The notes beneath the pieces were generated by a model that searched no databases, was not told where the DNA came from, and worked only from the letters and a program-made list of their open reading frames with translations. This document shows positions 10,937 through 19,496 of a stretch of 64,000 nt of DNA, in pieces; the stretch's first letter is position 1; each line of letters opens with the position of its first letter. The stretch comes from Acidovorax sp. DW039 (lineage in GTDB: Bacteria > Pseudomonadota > Gammaproteobacteria > Burkholderiales > Burkholderiaceae_C), in NCBI RefSeq assembly GCF_037101375.1, contig NZ_AP029019.1, positions 682,001 to 746,000 on the forward strand, given 5' to 3'. Both the position numbers and the translations under genes were made by a program.

Positions 10937-10950
10937 GGACCCTAGGGTCC
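10937..10950. repeat. 14-bp perfect palindrome next to srkA stop
   Basis: GGACCCTAGGGTCC reads identically on both strands with no spacer. It ends three bases from the stop of the srkA-like gene. With no loop it is a poor terminator; a dimeric protein site or cleavage signal is possible. Confidence 0.5.
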
Positions 10951-10952
10951 GC

Positions 10953-12005
10953 TCAGGCATACAGGGGCTCTTCACCCATGGCCTCGATCTGCTCGTGCAG
11001 CATGTCGACCTGACCCCGCCAGTAATCACTGCTGCCGAACCAGGGGAAGTTCACCGGAAAGATCGGGTCTTGCCAGCGCCGTGCAAGCCAGGCGCTGTAG
11101 TGGATGAGGCGCAGTGTCCGCAGGGGCTCGATCAACGCAAGTTCGCGTCTGTCAAAGCTGCGGAACTGTTCATACCCTTCCAGCAGCGCGCCAAGCTGCT
11201 GCGTTCTCTGGCTGCGGTCACCTGACAGCAGCATCCACAGGTCCTGCACTGCGGGGCCCATCCGGGCGTCGTCCAGGTCCACGAAGTGCGGACCACCACC
11301 CGGCCGCTCGACAGGCGTCCAAAGAATGTTGCCCGGGTGGCAATCTCCATGCAGCCGGATCTGGCGTGCCTGAATCAGGCTGAATGAGTTGCCAGCGCTC
11401 ATGGATAAAGCGCTACCAGCTATGATTTCTATAGCTTTGTCGCAGGCATCCTTCCACGCGGACTGCATGTCCAGCGGGATGACCTGCTGTGTCAGCAACC
11501 AGTCGCGTGCATCGATCCCGAAAGTCTGGACATCCAGCGCAGGGCGGTGCTCGAACGGCTGGGCCGCACCCACGGTGTGGATGCGGGCCAGAAATCGGCC
11601 AATCCACTCCAGCACCTCAAAATCGTCCAGCTCTGGTCCACGGCCACCGCGCCAGGGGCTGACGGAAAAGGCAAAGCCTGCGTGGTGGTGCAGGGTGCTG
11701 CCTTCCCGAACGAGTGGGCCAACGGCGGGGACTTCGGCCTGCATCAGCTCTGCCGCAAAGGCATGCTCTTCCAGAATCTGTGCGGTGCTCCATCGCTCCG
11801 GGCGGTAAAACTTTGCGACGACGCGTTCCCCGTCCTCGAGCCAGATTTGATAGACGCGGTTCTCGTAGGAAGAGAGGGCCAGAAGCCGCCCGTCTCCGTA
11901 CAGTCCCACGCTGGCCAAAGCGTCCAGCACGATGTCGGGTGTCAGTGCCGAGAACGGATGAGGGCTTTGGGCGCGAGGGTGGGCGTCGTGGTGGTCTGCG
12001 TGCAT
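10953..12005 (-). CDS. srkA: Stress response kinase A (SrkA/YihE-like)
   Basis: A 350-residue cytosolic protein kinase-like enzyme of the aminoglycoside-phosphotransferase fold, known in E. coli for countering stress-induced cell death. Motifs: LSSYENRVYQ (nucleotide loop), VVAKFYRPERW (ATP-binding lysine), IRLHGDCHPGNILW (catalytic Asp221) and HFVDLDDARMGP (metal-binding Asp). Compared with my memory of E. coli YihE there are about 10 extra residues just before the catalytic loop. Residues 191-206 (AIEIIAGSALSMSAGN) are encoded by a copy of the dispersed palindromic repeat, in frame and without a stop, so the gene appears intact with a repeat-derived linker. Confidence 0.9.
   Translation of the reverse strand: MHADHHDAHPRAQSPHPFSALTPDIVLDALASVGLYGDGRLLALSSYENRVYQIWLEDGERVVAKFYRPERWSTAQILEEHAFAAELMQAEVPAVGPLVREGSTLHHHAGFAFSVSPWRGGRGPELDDFEVLEWIGRFLARIHTVGAAQPFEHRPALDVQTFGIDARDWLLTQQVIPLDMQSAWKDACDKAIEIIAGSALSMSAGNSFSLIQARQIRLHGDCHPGNILWTPVERPGGGPHFVDLDDARMGPAVQDLWMLLSGDRSQRTQQLGALLEGYEQFRSFDRRELALIEPLRTLRLIHYSAWLARRWQDPIFPVNFPWFGSSDYWRGQVDMLHEQIEAMGEEPLYA
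11390..11435 (-). repeat. Dispersed palindromic repeat, copy B, inside the srkA-like gene
   Basis: On the minus strand it reads ATAGCTGGTAGCGCTTTATCC then ATGAGCGCTGGCA, matching the family core. It is translated in frame as part of the kinase (residues 191-206), between the N-lobe-linker region and the catalytic loop. Confidence 0.8.
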
Positions 12006-12171
12006 CCACCGATTGTCGTCGCTACCGGCTCGCAGGCTCCCGACCGTTCACACCGCAACCGGCGAGGTTGGGCGTTGCCAAATGCCCGCCGCTGACATGC
12101 CTGCAAAAGGCAAGGCGGAGCCAAGGTGCCCAATGGTCAGCCGCAGCCTGGCGAGGCGAGCAATGGGCTTT

Positions 12172-13278
12172 TCAAGCCAGCAGACTGGCGATATGCCCTA
12201 TGCGCGGGCTGCCCTGGCCGCCCAGCACCTGTTGATACACCGCCTGTGTGGCTGCGCGCCCCTGATGGTGTTGCACCACCAGCCATGGCTGGAGCGGGGC
12301 CTGCACTGCATGGCTGAACTGGTCCCACGCATGGACCAGGCGTTCGTTCAACCCTTGCGCACCCCAGTCGGTGTGGCGCTTTTTGACCTGGGCGGGGGCA
12401 AAGAACATGGTGGGGCGTGGCCCCGGCAAGTCGCCTGCACCTCCCAGATCCTGCACATGGCTTGCACCGACGGCGCAGCTGTAAGCCAATGCGCTGAAGT
12501 GGCGGTGGACGCGCTCTCTCAGGCCCACGCTGCCAGCGAAGTCCACGTACACACACGGAGCGCGTGCCGGAAGTTGCGTTAGCTCCTCATAGGCCAGCAC
12601 CCTGTGGTAGCAGCCCAGGCTTTCGCAGAAAGCGCGGTTCGCCGCCGAAGTCAGCCCGATAACCTGAATGCCCGGGCGCTGTGCCAGCGCAAACGCGGTG
12701 CCATACGCAGTCTTGCTGGAGGCGCTGGATAGCAGCACGGTGTCTGCCCCAAAGAACTGCTGGTCGGCCAAAAAGTCGTCAATCAGCCAGGAAGTGACAA
12801 ACAGCGGTCGCAACAGTGCCTGGATGTCTTCGTTGAAGGGTTGGTAGAACGGGTCCGCCTGGGTGCGCAGATAGTGGTTGTACACCGCGTGCAGCGGTGC
12901 ACGGTGGGGAGCGGCGTCGCTGAATCCTGCTGCATTGACGCGTTGGGGCGTCAGCACGGCATGGGTAGCCATGGGCCAGAACCCATACAAATGCTCGCCC
13001 ACCGGAATATCGGCATGCCGCGATGCCTGCACGGTGCCGAACCCCCACACCGGAATTACCCCCCAGCCTTCCTCGCCGGAGGGGAAGAACTGCCAGTAGT
13101 GCAGCATGTCGCCCATGGCAGCGTAGGTGATGTTGTTGGAGGTCAGGGCAAAACGGTCCACCTGCACCCGGATTTGTCCTTCCTCCAGCGGCGCGGCGGC
13201 GGCCGTGCGAAGGGTGGTGTCCGCGAGTTGGCGCTGGCGTACCAGCAGGGTGGTGCTGACTGGGGTGGATGTGCTCAT
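12172..13278 (-). CDS. DUF2855 family protein
   Basis: A 368-residue cytosolic protein of the DUF2855 family, distantly related to medium-chain dehydrogenases. Seen are RFALTSNNITYAAMGDML (quinone-reductase-like N-terminus), VLLSSASSKTAYGTAFAL in place of a nucleotide-binding loop, and VYVDFAGSVGLRERVH. Its substrate is unknown. It starts with an ATG at 13278, 130 bases downstream of the kinase-UspA gene on the same strand. It is separated from the srkA-like gene by 165 bases with no recognised signal. Confidence 0.8.
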   Translation of the reverse strand: MSTSTPVSTTLLVRQRQLADTTLRTAAAAPLEEGQIRVQVDRFALTSNNITYAAMGDMLHYWQFFPSGEEGWGVIPVWGFGTVQASRHADIPVGEHLYGFWPMATHAVLTPQRVNAAGFSDAAPHRAPLHAVYNHYLRTQADPFYQPFNEDIQALLRPLFVTSWLIDDFLADQQFFGADTVLLSSASSKTAYGTAFALAQRPGIQVIGLTSAANRAFCESLGCYHRVLAYEELTQLPARAPCVYVDFAGSVGLRERVHRHFSALAYSCAVGASHVQDLGGAGDLPGPRPTMFFAPAQVKKRHTDWGAQGLNERLVHAWDQFSHAVQAPLQPWLVVQHHQGRAATQAVYQQVLGGQGSPRIGHIASLLA

Positions 13279-13409
13279 GCCGTGACGCTAATGCAAATGC
13301 GGCCCATGCTCAATCCCCCAACGCCGCCTTGGCGACACGGGTCATTCGTATTGCCATCGAACTGCCATTGCAACGCCATTCCACCTGGCTTCCCGCTTTG
13401 GCAAGCGGC

Positions 13410-14876
13410 TCAGGTGGGCAACGTGGGCGAAGCGGCGTCCGCTGCACTGGCGCCTCCTAACCTGGCAAATGGAAGCGACTGCTTGACCAGAATCACGGTA
13501 CAGGGCGCATCCCGCGCCACCCGCATGGGCACCGTGGCAATGAAGCGCTGCGTTTGCAGTCCATGCGTGGCCGCCCCCAGGATCATCATGCTCACATGGT
13601 TGCCTTCGGCATACCGGACGAGGGCGTGCGCCACATCGCTGGCCTCCAGCACGTGGTAGCTGACAGGGTGTTCCGTCAGGTCCAGCGGCTGCGCCCATTG
13701 GCGCAGGCGGGCCAGATGCTGGCGATGCAGTGCGGTTTCGCTGCGCGTGCTGTCGCTGGTGCTGCTGGCCGATGGTGAAATCACGGTCACGCAGGCCAGC
13801 CGCGCTCCGGGCCGGATGCCCAGGGATCGGGCTACCGCCTCGCGCAGCGAATACAGCGTGGAGTCGGTCACGTCAGCGTGGGGCACGGCCACCATCACGA
13901 TCGGAGTCTCCTCAATCTGGCGCGAGGGCAGGGGGCTGGGCTGGTAGTGCATGCCTGCGGCCTTCAGCCAGCGTTTGACCTGCGTGCCCAGAGAGGCGCC
14001 CTCGACGCGCCTGCCGCGCTCGGTTACCCGCACCTGGGTGGGGTTGGACAAATCCAGCGCCAAATGGGCTGCGGACGGGTAGCGCTGTGCGGCCGTGGGT
14101 TCCAGGCAGCGCAGGATGATTTCCTGCAACCACGGTGCTAGCGCGGGCCGGTGCTTGCGCGGTGGCGTCGGCACCATCCACAGCCGCTGGCGCAGGCCGC
14201 CCGCTGTGGTGGGGGCACCAAACGGCAGCTCGCCAGTAGCCAACTCGTACAGCATGACGCCAATGGCAAAGATGTCGCTGCGCGGATCACCCCGCACACC
14301 CACCACCTGTTCAGGCGCCATCCAGGCCGGGGAGCCTACCGCCTTGCGCTGCTCTTCGGCCAGCAGGTCGGGGTAGTGGGCGTGGCACGAAAGGCCAAAG
14401 TCCAGCAGTACCGCGTGGTCTTCGTTCGTGAAAAGCACGTTGCCGGGCTTCAGGTCCAGATGGCAGGCGTTTTGCTGGTGCAGGCTGTGCACGGCATGCG
14501 CCATGGCTGCGCCCAGGCGTGCCATCAGCCCCTCATCGAGAGGTTGGCTGGCATCGTCAAGCCAGTGCTGCAGGGTGTGGCCCGTCACATATTCCATCAC
14601 CAGATAGGGCATGCGGTGCAGATCTCCCGCGGCCACGAAGCGGGGCACATGGGGCCCGGTCAGCGCCGGGAGGATCTGCAGCTCCACCTCAAAGCCCACA
14701 ATGTTTTCGGCTCCGTCGCCTGCCGTCATGCGCGGGATCTTCATCGCCATGGGAAAACCGGGGTCTGCGGCACCGCTGGCATAGGCCACACGGTAAATGT
14801 GCGCCATCCCCCCGGCGTGAATGCACTCCTGCACCACAAAGCCATCCACCTCGGCACCAGGTTCCAGCAGCTTCAT
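13410..14876 (-). CDS. Serine/threonine protein kinase fused to a UspA domain
   Basis: A 488-residue soluble fusion. Residues ~10-270 form a Hanks-type kinase: glycine loop near CIHAGGMAHIYRV, lysine in MAMKIPRM, HLDLKPGNVLF (catalytic loop, HLD in place of HRD, so non-RD), DFGLS, and WMAPEQVVG. From ~320 to 465 is a universal stress protein domain with VMVAVPHADVTDS at its start and MMILGAATHGL plus APCTVILVKQ at its end, the region used for ATP binding in that family. There is no membrane segment. Its ATG overlaps the upstream phosphoesterase stop (ATGA), so the two are translationally coupled. This suggests a kinase/phosphatase or kinase/nucleotidase pair in a stress pathway. Confidence 0.88.
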   Translation of the reverse strand: MKLLEPGAEVDGFVVQECIHAGGMAHIYRVAYASGAADPGFPMAMKIPRMTAGDGAENIVGFEVELQILPALTGPHVPRFVAAGDLHRMPYLVMEYVTGHTLQHWLDDASQPLDEGLMARLGAAMAHAVHSLHQQNACHLDLKPGNVLFTNEDHAVLLDFGLSCHAHYPDLLAEEQRKAVGSPAWMAPEQVVGVRGDPRSDIFAIGVMLYELATGELPFGAPTTAGGLRQRLWMVPTPPRKHRPALAPWLQEIILRCLEPTAAQRYPSAAHLALDLSNPTQVRVTERGRRVEGASLGTQVKRWLKAAGMHYQPSPLPSRQIEETPIVMVAVPHADVTDSTLYSLREAVARSLGIRPGARLACVTVISPSASSTSDSTRSETALHRQHLARLRQWAQPLDLTEHPVSYHVLEASDVAHALVRYAEGNHVSMMILGAATHGLQTQRFIATVPMRVARDAPCTVILVKQSLPFARLGGASAADAASPTLPT

Positions 14877-15643
14877 CGCCCCACCTCCAGCCTGTGTGCA
14901 AAGGCCAGGGGTAGCGCGCCGCCCGTGGCCAGAATGGCAGCAACTGCCTCGGCCACCGGATACGCCACCCTTTCAAAGCGCAGTTGCCAGCGGTCCGTGT
15001 CCAGCAGGGCATACATGGCTCTGGGGTCACCATCGCGGGGCTGGCCCACAGACCCTACGGTAGCCACCCATTGCCGATGCGGTGGGACGGGGACTGACAC
15101 ACCCGCCATCGGGTGAAAGCGCATCAACCCCCTGCCTGTGCCCCGGTAATACAGCGTTTGCAGGTGCACATGGCCACAGAACACATGCTGTACCCCTGGG
15201 TGCTGCCGGGTTGCTTCCAGGCACTGCGCTGCCACCATTTCGTTGTCTACATAGCGCCAGTTCTCTGGCGCATCTGCACTGGCGTGCGAGATGAGCACAC
15301 CGCCCACCTCCAGCGTCAACGGAAGGCTGGCCAGAAACAGTTGCTGTTCGGGCTTGAGCTGTTCATGGGTCCACAAGGCCCCGTGCGCGGCAATACTGCC
15401 AGCGCCTTTGTCTGCACCCATGGGCGGGTCCACCGCAAACGCATCGTGGTTGCCCCGGATCACAGAATGGCCCGCTGCGGCCAGTGCCATGACCTGTTCC
15501 ACCACGTACGCGGGGTCGGCTCCGTATCCCACCAGGTCACCGAGAAAAGCAAAGTGTTCAGCCCCTTGGCTGCGGGCGTGCTGCAGGCAGGCATCCAGGG
15601 CCTGGCGGTTGGAATGAATGTCTGAAAGCAACGCCAACTTCAT
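14873..15643 (-). CDS. Metallophosphoesterase
   Basis: A 256-residue calcineurin-fold phosphoesterase with all core metal-binding motifs: LLSDIHSNRQAL, FLGDLVGYGADP, IRGNHDAF, LISHASAD and FCGHVHLQ. The family includes protein phosphatases, diadenosine tetraphosphatases and cAMP phosphodiesterases, so the substrate cannot be told from these motifs. The ATG at 15643 is favoured because AAGGAGG lies five bases upstream; an earlier in-frame ATG at 15688 has no such site. The stop overlaps the start of the kinase-UspA gene by four bases, which points to a shared job. Confidence 0.88.
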   Translation of the reverse strand: MKLALLSDIHSNRQALDACLQHARSQGAEHFAFLGDLVGYGADPAYVVEQVMALAAAGHSVIRGNHDAFAVDPPMGADKGAGSIAAHGALWTHEQLKPEQQLFLASLPLTLEVGGVLISHASADAPENWRYVDNEMVAAQCLEATRQHPGVQHVFCGHVHLQTLYYRGTGRGLMRFHPMAGVSVPVPPHRQWVATVGSVGQPRDGDPRAMYALLDTDRWQLRFERVAYPVAEAVAAILATGGALPLAFAHRLEVGR

Positions 15644-15866
15644 GCGAGCCTCCTTGGAACAGGTTCCCACATCATGCCCCAGCCTCAAGGGGTTGCCCCT
15701 GCTGTTTATCCCAAGGGTGTTGCGGTTTGGCGAGAAGTGGAGGGGCAGGCGTCATTGGCCTGCCATTTGTCAGCCCGCTGAGGGGTGAGCTGCACATAAT
15801 AAAAGCCGTACTGCTCGGCCATCGTTAGCGGTTGCGCAGGCGTCCACCCAATCCGCCTTTCACTCC

Positions 15867-16337
15867 ATGCCCCAGAAGCGTACTTCCCAGAAAATCTACA
15901 TTGCCCGCCGCGGGGTCATCTACTCGCTGGTGTTGTGCGGTCTCATTCTGGGGTTGGGCGGCGTGGGGTTCTGGATGCTGGACCCCCGTGTCGATACCTT
16001 CACGGATGGCCTGTGGCTGGCGTTCACCACGGCCGCGACCGTGGGCTACGGCGATCTGGTGCCCAGCACCCATGCGTCGCGCGCGTTCTCGGTGGTTGTG
16101 GTGCTGCTGGGGCTGGCGGTGTTGTCTCTGGCCACGGCGTCTCTTGCGGCCATTTTTGTGGAGAAGGACGTGGAGGCTGAGGAGAGCCAGATCGAGGCCG
16201 ATCTGATGAATGAGCTGTCGTTGCTGCGCAGGGAAGTGCGTGAACTGCGAGCGGAGGTGCGTGCGCTCAGGCATGTGGATGCCCCGACTTGGGCCGCGCA
16301 TCCCAATGAGGAAGAAAAAGGGCCTGCCCACCCTTGA
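15867..16337 (+). CDS. Two-TM potassium channel family protein
   Basis: A 156-residue ion channel subunit. There is a first membrane helix (~16-37), a pore loop with the selectivity filter TVGYGD at residues 58-63, and a second membrane helix (~74-98). A charged C-terminal helix of ~50 residues (EADLMNELSLLRREVRELRA) has a heptad pattern fit for a tetramer-forming coiled coil. There is no RCK or cyclic-nucleotide domain, so gating is not evident. The ATG at 15867 begins MPQKRTSQK. A bidirectional terminator covers its stop codon. Confidence 0.88.
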   Translation: MPQKRTSQKIYIARRGVIYSLVLCGLILGLGGVGFWMLDPRVDTFTDGLWLAFTTAATVGYGDLVPSTHASRAFSVVVVLLGLAVLSLATASLAAIFVEKDVEAEESQIEADLMNELSLLRREVRELRAEVRALRHVDAPTWAAHPNEEEKGPAHP

Positions 16338-16355
16338 GGGTGTAGCAGGCCTTTT
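16321..16355. terminator. Bidirectional rho-independent terminator
   Basis: GGCCTGC-C-CACCC and GGGTG-TA-GCAGGCC pair around TTGA, followed by TTTT on the plus strand and preceded by AAAAAG, which gives a T-run on the minus strand. It overlaps the channel gene's stop and serves the convergent ohr gene too. Confidence 0.75.
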
Positions 16356-16383
16356 CACGATGAGATGACTGAGACTCTGAGAT

Positions 16384-16800
16384 TTAGATCAGGGTGATCG
16401 TCACATCGATATTGCCGCGTGTGGCGTTGGAGTAGGGGCAGACTTGGTGGGCTGCGTCTACCAAAGCCTGAGCTGCCGCGCGGTCCATGCCAGGCAGGCT
16501 CACGTTCAGGCGGGCCGCAATGCCGTAGCCCTGGCCCACTTTGCCGAGGTCCACGCTGGCGTCGATGAACAGGTCAGCGGGCAGGCTGATCTTCTGCATG
16601 CCAGCCACAGCCTTCATGGCTCCAATGAAGCAGGCCGAGTAGCCTGCGGCAAACAGTTGCTCAGGGTTGGTGCCTGTGCCTGAGGAGCCGGGCGAGGACA
16701 GCTTCACATCCAGACGACCGTCATCGGTGCGGGATGCGCCATCACGGCCGCCGGTGGTGTGGGCGTTGGCTGTGTAGAGAACTTGATCGAGCTTGGCCAT
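16384..16800 (-). CDS. ohr: Organic hydroperoxide resistance protein Ohr
   Basis: A 138-residue OsmC-fold peroxidase that reduces organic hydroperoxides, usually with lipoyl-protein electrons. The reactive Cys57 (GYSACFIGAMK) and resolving Cys121 (HQVCPYSNATRG) are both present, in the spacing of Ohr rather than OsmC. NPEQLFAAGY is the conserved helix start. It lies 79 bases downstream of ohrR on the same strand with no terminator between, so the two likely share a peroxide-inducible transcript. The spacing fits the family's usual autoregulated pair. Confidence 0.93.
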   Translation of the reverse strand: MAKLDQVLYTANAHTTGGRDGASRTDDGRLDVKLSSPGSSGTGTNPEQLFAAGYSACFIGAMKAVAGMQKISLPADLFIDASVDLGKVGQGYGIAARLNVSLPGMDRAAAQALVDAAHQVCPYSNATRGNIDVTITLI

Positions 16801-16879
16801 GGTGTCTTCCTTCAGGTAAATGCCCGCAGTGCGGGACGGTGGGTAGAATCGATACGGTGCCTTGGTGCCGGGGCAGCCT

Positions 16880-17344
16880 TCAGCGCTGGTTCAGCCTGTC
16901 GCGCAGGGTCTTGAGCTGGCCGGTGAGTGCGACCAGCTCAGGCAAGGTGCACTGGCTGCTTTCCAGCACGCAAGGGGGAATAGCCTCTGCCTTGTCACGC
17001 AGTGCCCTGCCTGCCTCGGTGAGGCTGATGCGCACCCTGCGCTCATCTTCGGCGTCCCTTTCGCGGCGAAGGTTACCGCCAGTCTCCAGGCGCTTGAGCA
17101 GCGGTGTCAGCGTGCCGGAATCCAGGTACAGGCGCTCACCCAGTTCGGATACGGTAAGGCCATCCTGCTCCCAGAGTACGAGCATGACGAGATATTGGGG
17201 GTAGGTCAGCCCAATGGATTCCAGCAGGGGCTTGTACAGCTTGGTCATCGCCAGCGAGGCGGAATACAGGGCAAAGCACACCTGGTTGTCCAGTTGGAGC
17301 AACGGGGGAGTCTGTGTGTTGGCGGGGTGCTGTGGGCTGGGCAT
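16880..17344 (-). CDS. ohrR: MarR-family organic peroxide sensor OhrR
   Basis: A 154-residue winged-helix repressor. [14 protein letters not shown] places the peroxide-sensing Cys23 where OhrR has its reactive cysteine. Cys125 and Cys132 near the C-terminus suggest the two-cysteine type that forms an intersubunit disulfide. [28 protein letters not shown] and [13 protein letters not shown] are the MarR DNA-binding and wing motifs. It precedes ohr and has a perfect inverted-repeat operator 20 bases upstream of its start, consistent with autoregulation of the ohrR-ohr unit. Confidence 0.92.
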   Translation of the reverse strand: MPSPQHPANTQTPPLLQLDNQVCFALYSASLAMTKLYKPLLESIGLTYPQYLVMLVLWEQDGLTVSELGERLYLDSGTLTPLLKRLETGGNLRRERDAEDERRVRISLTEAGRALRDKAEAIPPCVLESSQCTLPELVALTGQLKTLRDRLNQR

Positions 17345-17363
17345 GGGACGAATTATTGTTGGT

Positions 17364-17387
17364 AATTAAATTGTGTGCAATTTAATT
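17364..17387. promoter_or_regulatory. OhrR operator (inverted repeat)
   Basis: AATTAAATTG (17364-17373) and CAATTTAATT (17378-17387) are exact complements around TGTG. The sequence resembles the AATTAAATTGT-type half-sites known for OhrR. On the minus strand TTGCAC lies within it and AATAAT follows 17 bases on, a usable promoter that the bound repressor would cover. Confidence 0.75.
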
Positions 17388-17470
17388 GATGAAAACCATT
17401 TCTGTAAAGTGGGTTCTGGTGGGCTGGCACTGACGCAGATACCTTTCCAGCCGCTATTCTGTGGAGCCAT

Positions 17471-17503
17471 AAAAAAACCCCGCCTGTGTGCCAGGCGGGG
17501 TTT
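17471..17503 (-). terminator. Rho-independent terminator of the tctBA operon
   Basis: Read on the minus strand, AAACCCCGCCTG and CAGGCGGGGTTT pair around six bases and are followed by a run of seven T residues. It lies about 45 bases after the tctA stop and insulates it from ohrR-ohr. Confidence 0.85.
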
Positions 17504-17545
17504 GTGGAGTGGCGCGTTGCGTCTTGCCGCTTCAGCGCAATAGGC

Positions 17546-19072
17546 TCAATGCGGTTGTGCCAACGGGGTCGCTCCCGCCTCCTGCGGAGGCAAGGCCTTG
17601 TTTCGCTTGCGGAAAAACGCCACGGTCTGCCACAGCACGAACACAGCAATCAGGCCCAGCAAGCTGCCGCTGATGGGGCGGTTGACGAAGACTTCAAAAC
17701 TGCCACGGCTGAGCAGCATGCTGCGGCGGAAGTTCTCTTCCAGCATGGGGCCCAGGATGAAGCCCAGCATCAGCGGCGACGGGTCCATCTCCAGCCGCAT
17801 GAACAGGTAGCCCAGCAGGCCGAACACCACGGTGATGAACACATCGTCAAGGTTGTTGTTGATGCTGTAAGTGCCGATGCAGCAAAAGAACAGAATGGCC
17901 GGGAACAGCACGTTGTAGGGCACCTTGAAGACCGACAGCCAGTAGCGCACCAGCGGCACGTTCAGTGTCAGCAAGAAGCAGTTGCCAATCCACATACTGG
18001 CCACCAGCCCCCAGAACAGCTCGGGGTGCCCGGCAATCATGTTGGGGCCGGGCTGGATGCCCTTGATGATGAAGGCCGCCATCATCAGCGCCATCACGGC
18101 GTTCTCGGGGATGCCAATGCTCATGAGCGGAATGAAGCTGGTGCGTGCAGCAGCTTCGTCAGCGGCCGCCTGGCCTGCCACGCCTTCGATGCAGCCAGAG
18201 CCGATCTCGTGGCGGTATTTGCTCACCTTCTTGTCCAAGGCGTAAGCCGCAAACTGTGCAATCACGGGACCGCCGCCGGGCAGGATGCCCAGGAAGGAGC
18301 CCACCACACTGCCGCGCAATGCGCTGGGGATGATGCGCTTGAACTCGGGCCAAGTGGGAATGAGCTTGATCTTGCCGTTGAAGGGCGAGCGCTCCTCGCG
18401 CGAGTCCAGGTTTTTGGTGATCTCTGCAATGCCGAAGCAGCCCAGCGCAATGCTGACAATGCCCACGCCGTCGGCCAGAAAGGGCAGGTCAAAGGTGAAG
18501 CGTGCCGTGCCGCTGTTCACATCAGTACCCACGGAGCCCAGCAGCACACCGATCAGGCACATGGCCAGGCCATTGATGAGACTGCCCGTGGTCACAAAGC
18601 TCACGCACACAAAACCCACCAGCATGAGCGCGCAGTAGTCGGCCGGGCCGAACAGAAAAGCCACCTCGCCCAGGCTGGGCGCCAGGAAGGCCAGCACCAC
18701 GATGGCCACCGTCCCACCGATGAAGCTGGAAAAACCCGCCGTGAAAAGCGCCAGCCCCGTCTTCCCCTTGAGCGTCATCGCGTACCCGTCGATACAGGCC
18801 ACGATGCTGCTCGCATGCGGAATTTTCATGGTGATGGCGCTCACGCTGTCTCCGTATTGCGCGCCGTAGTAAATGCCGGCGAGCATGATCAGCGCGCCTG
18901 TGGTGTCGATGGAGTAAGTCAGCGGCAGCAAAAGGCTGATGGTGGCCAGCGGGCCCAGGCCGGGGAGCAAACCCACCAAAGTGCCCACTGTGCAGCCGAT
19001 GGCACAGTACATCAGGTTGTGCAGTGTGAGCGCGTGGCTGAAGCCGAACGCGAGGTTGTTGAGGACTTCCAT
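17546..19072 (-). CDS. tctA: Tripartite tricarboxylate transporter large permease TctA
   Basis: A 508-residue, multi-pass inner-membrane permease of the tripartite tricarboxylate transporter family, which moves citrate-like carboxylates using ion gradients and a periplasmic binding protein. Motifs seen are GLLPGLGPLATISLLLPLT near the start, GIYYGAQYGDSVSAI, and GILPGGGPVIAQFAAYALD in the middle: the paired Gly/Pro-rich elements typical of TctA. It begins one base after the tctB stop. The gene for the third component, tctC, is not next to it, although two TctC-like proteins are encoded at 34-37 kb. Confidence 0.93.
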   Translation of the reverse strand: MEVLNNLAFGFSHALTLHNLMYCAIGCTVGTLVGLLPGLGPLATISLLLPLTYSIDTTGALIMLAGIYYGAQYGDSVSAITMKIPHASSIVACIDGYAMTLKGKTGLALFTAGFSSFIGGTVAIVVLAFLAPSLGEVAFLFGPADYCALMLVGFVCVSFVTTGSLINGLAMCLIGVLLGSVGTDVNSGTARFTFDLPFLADGVGIVSIALGCFGIAEITKNLDSREERSPFNGKIKLIPTWPEFKRIIPSALRGSVVGSFLGILPGGGPVIAQFAAYALDKKVSKYRHEIGSGCIEGVAGQAAADEAAARTSFIPLMSIGIPENAVMALMMAAFIIKGIQPGPNMIAGHPELFWGLVASMWIGNCFLLTLNVPLVRYWLSVFKVPYNVLFPAILFFCCIGTYSINNNLDDVFITVVFGLLGYLFMRLEMDPSPLMLGFILGPMLEENFRRSMLLSRGSFEVFVNRPISGSLLGLIAVFVLWQTVAFFRKRNKALPPQEAGATPLAQPH

Positions 19073-19073
19073 G

Positions 19074-19496
19074 TCAGTACAGCGGCAGGTTCACGCCAAG
19101 AAGTTTCTGAAATGCCAGTGCGATGAGTAACAGCACGGCGGCGATCTTCAGATTGCGCGACACCGAATAGCTGGTGCTGGCAAACCCGGAGCAGAACACC
19201 ATGAACACGATGCCGACGATCATGTTGATGTAGTGCGACAGCAGAGCAAAGCCGCACAGGCTGGCGAGGATGATGCTGATGTTGCGCACCTGAAAATTCA
19301 TGGGCACCGGTTTGACCAGCCGTGCACGCACCACGGTGATCACCCCGATCACGAACAGCATGCAGCTCACGATGAAGGGAAAGAGGCCTGGCCCGGCTCT
19401 GCCCAGTGAACCCAGTGAATACCCGATGGACGGCAGGCCGAAACCCACCGCCAACGCCATGAGGACAAAGCCCCGTATGAGGTTGCGATCGTTCAT
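19074..19496 (-). CDS. tctB: Tripartite tricarboxylate transporter small subunit TctB
   Basis: A 140-residue protein with four hydrophobic helices, matching the TctB family. It starts MNDRNLIRGFVLMALAVG, with AAGGAGA eight bases upstream; an in-frame ATG at 19634 would run into the tctDE promoter region and is rejected. Among its features is GRAGPGLFPFIVSCML, the conserved first-loop motif of TctB. It forms an operon with tctA and is divergent from tctDE, which probably controls it. Confidence 0.88.
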   Translation of the reverse strand: MNDRNLIRGFVLMALAVGFGLPSIGYSLGSLGRAGPGLFPFIVSCMLFVIGVITVVRARLVKPVPMNFQVRNISIILASLCGFALLSHYINMIVGIVFMVFCSGFASTSYSVSRNLKIAAVLLLIALAFQKLLGVNLPLY

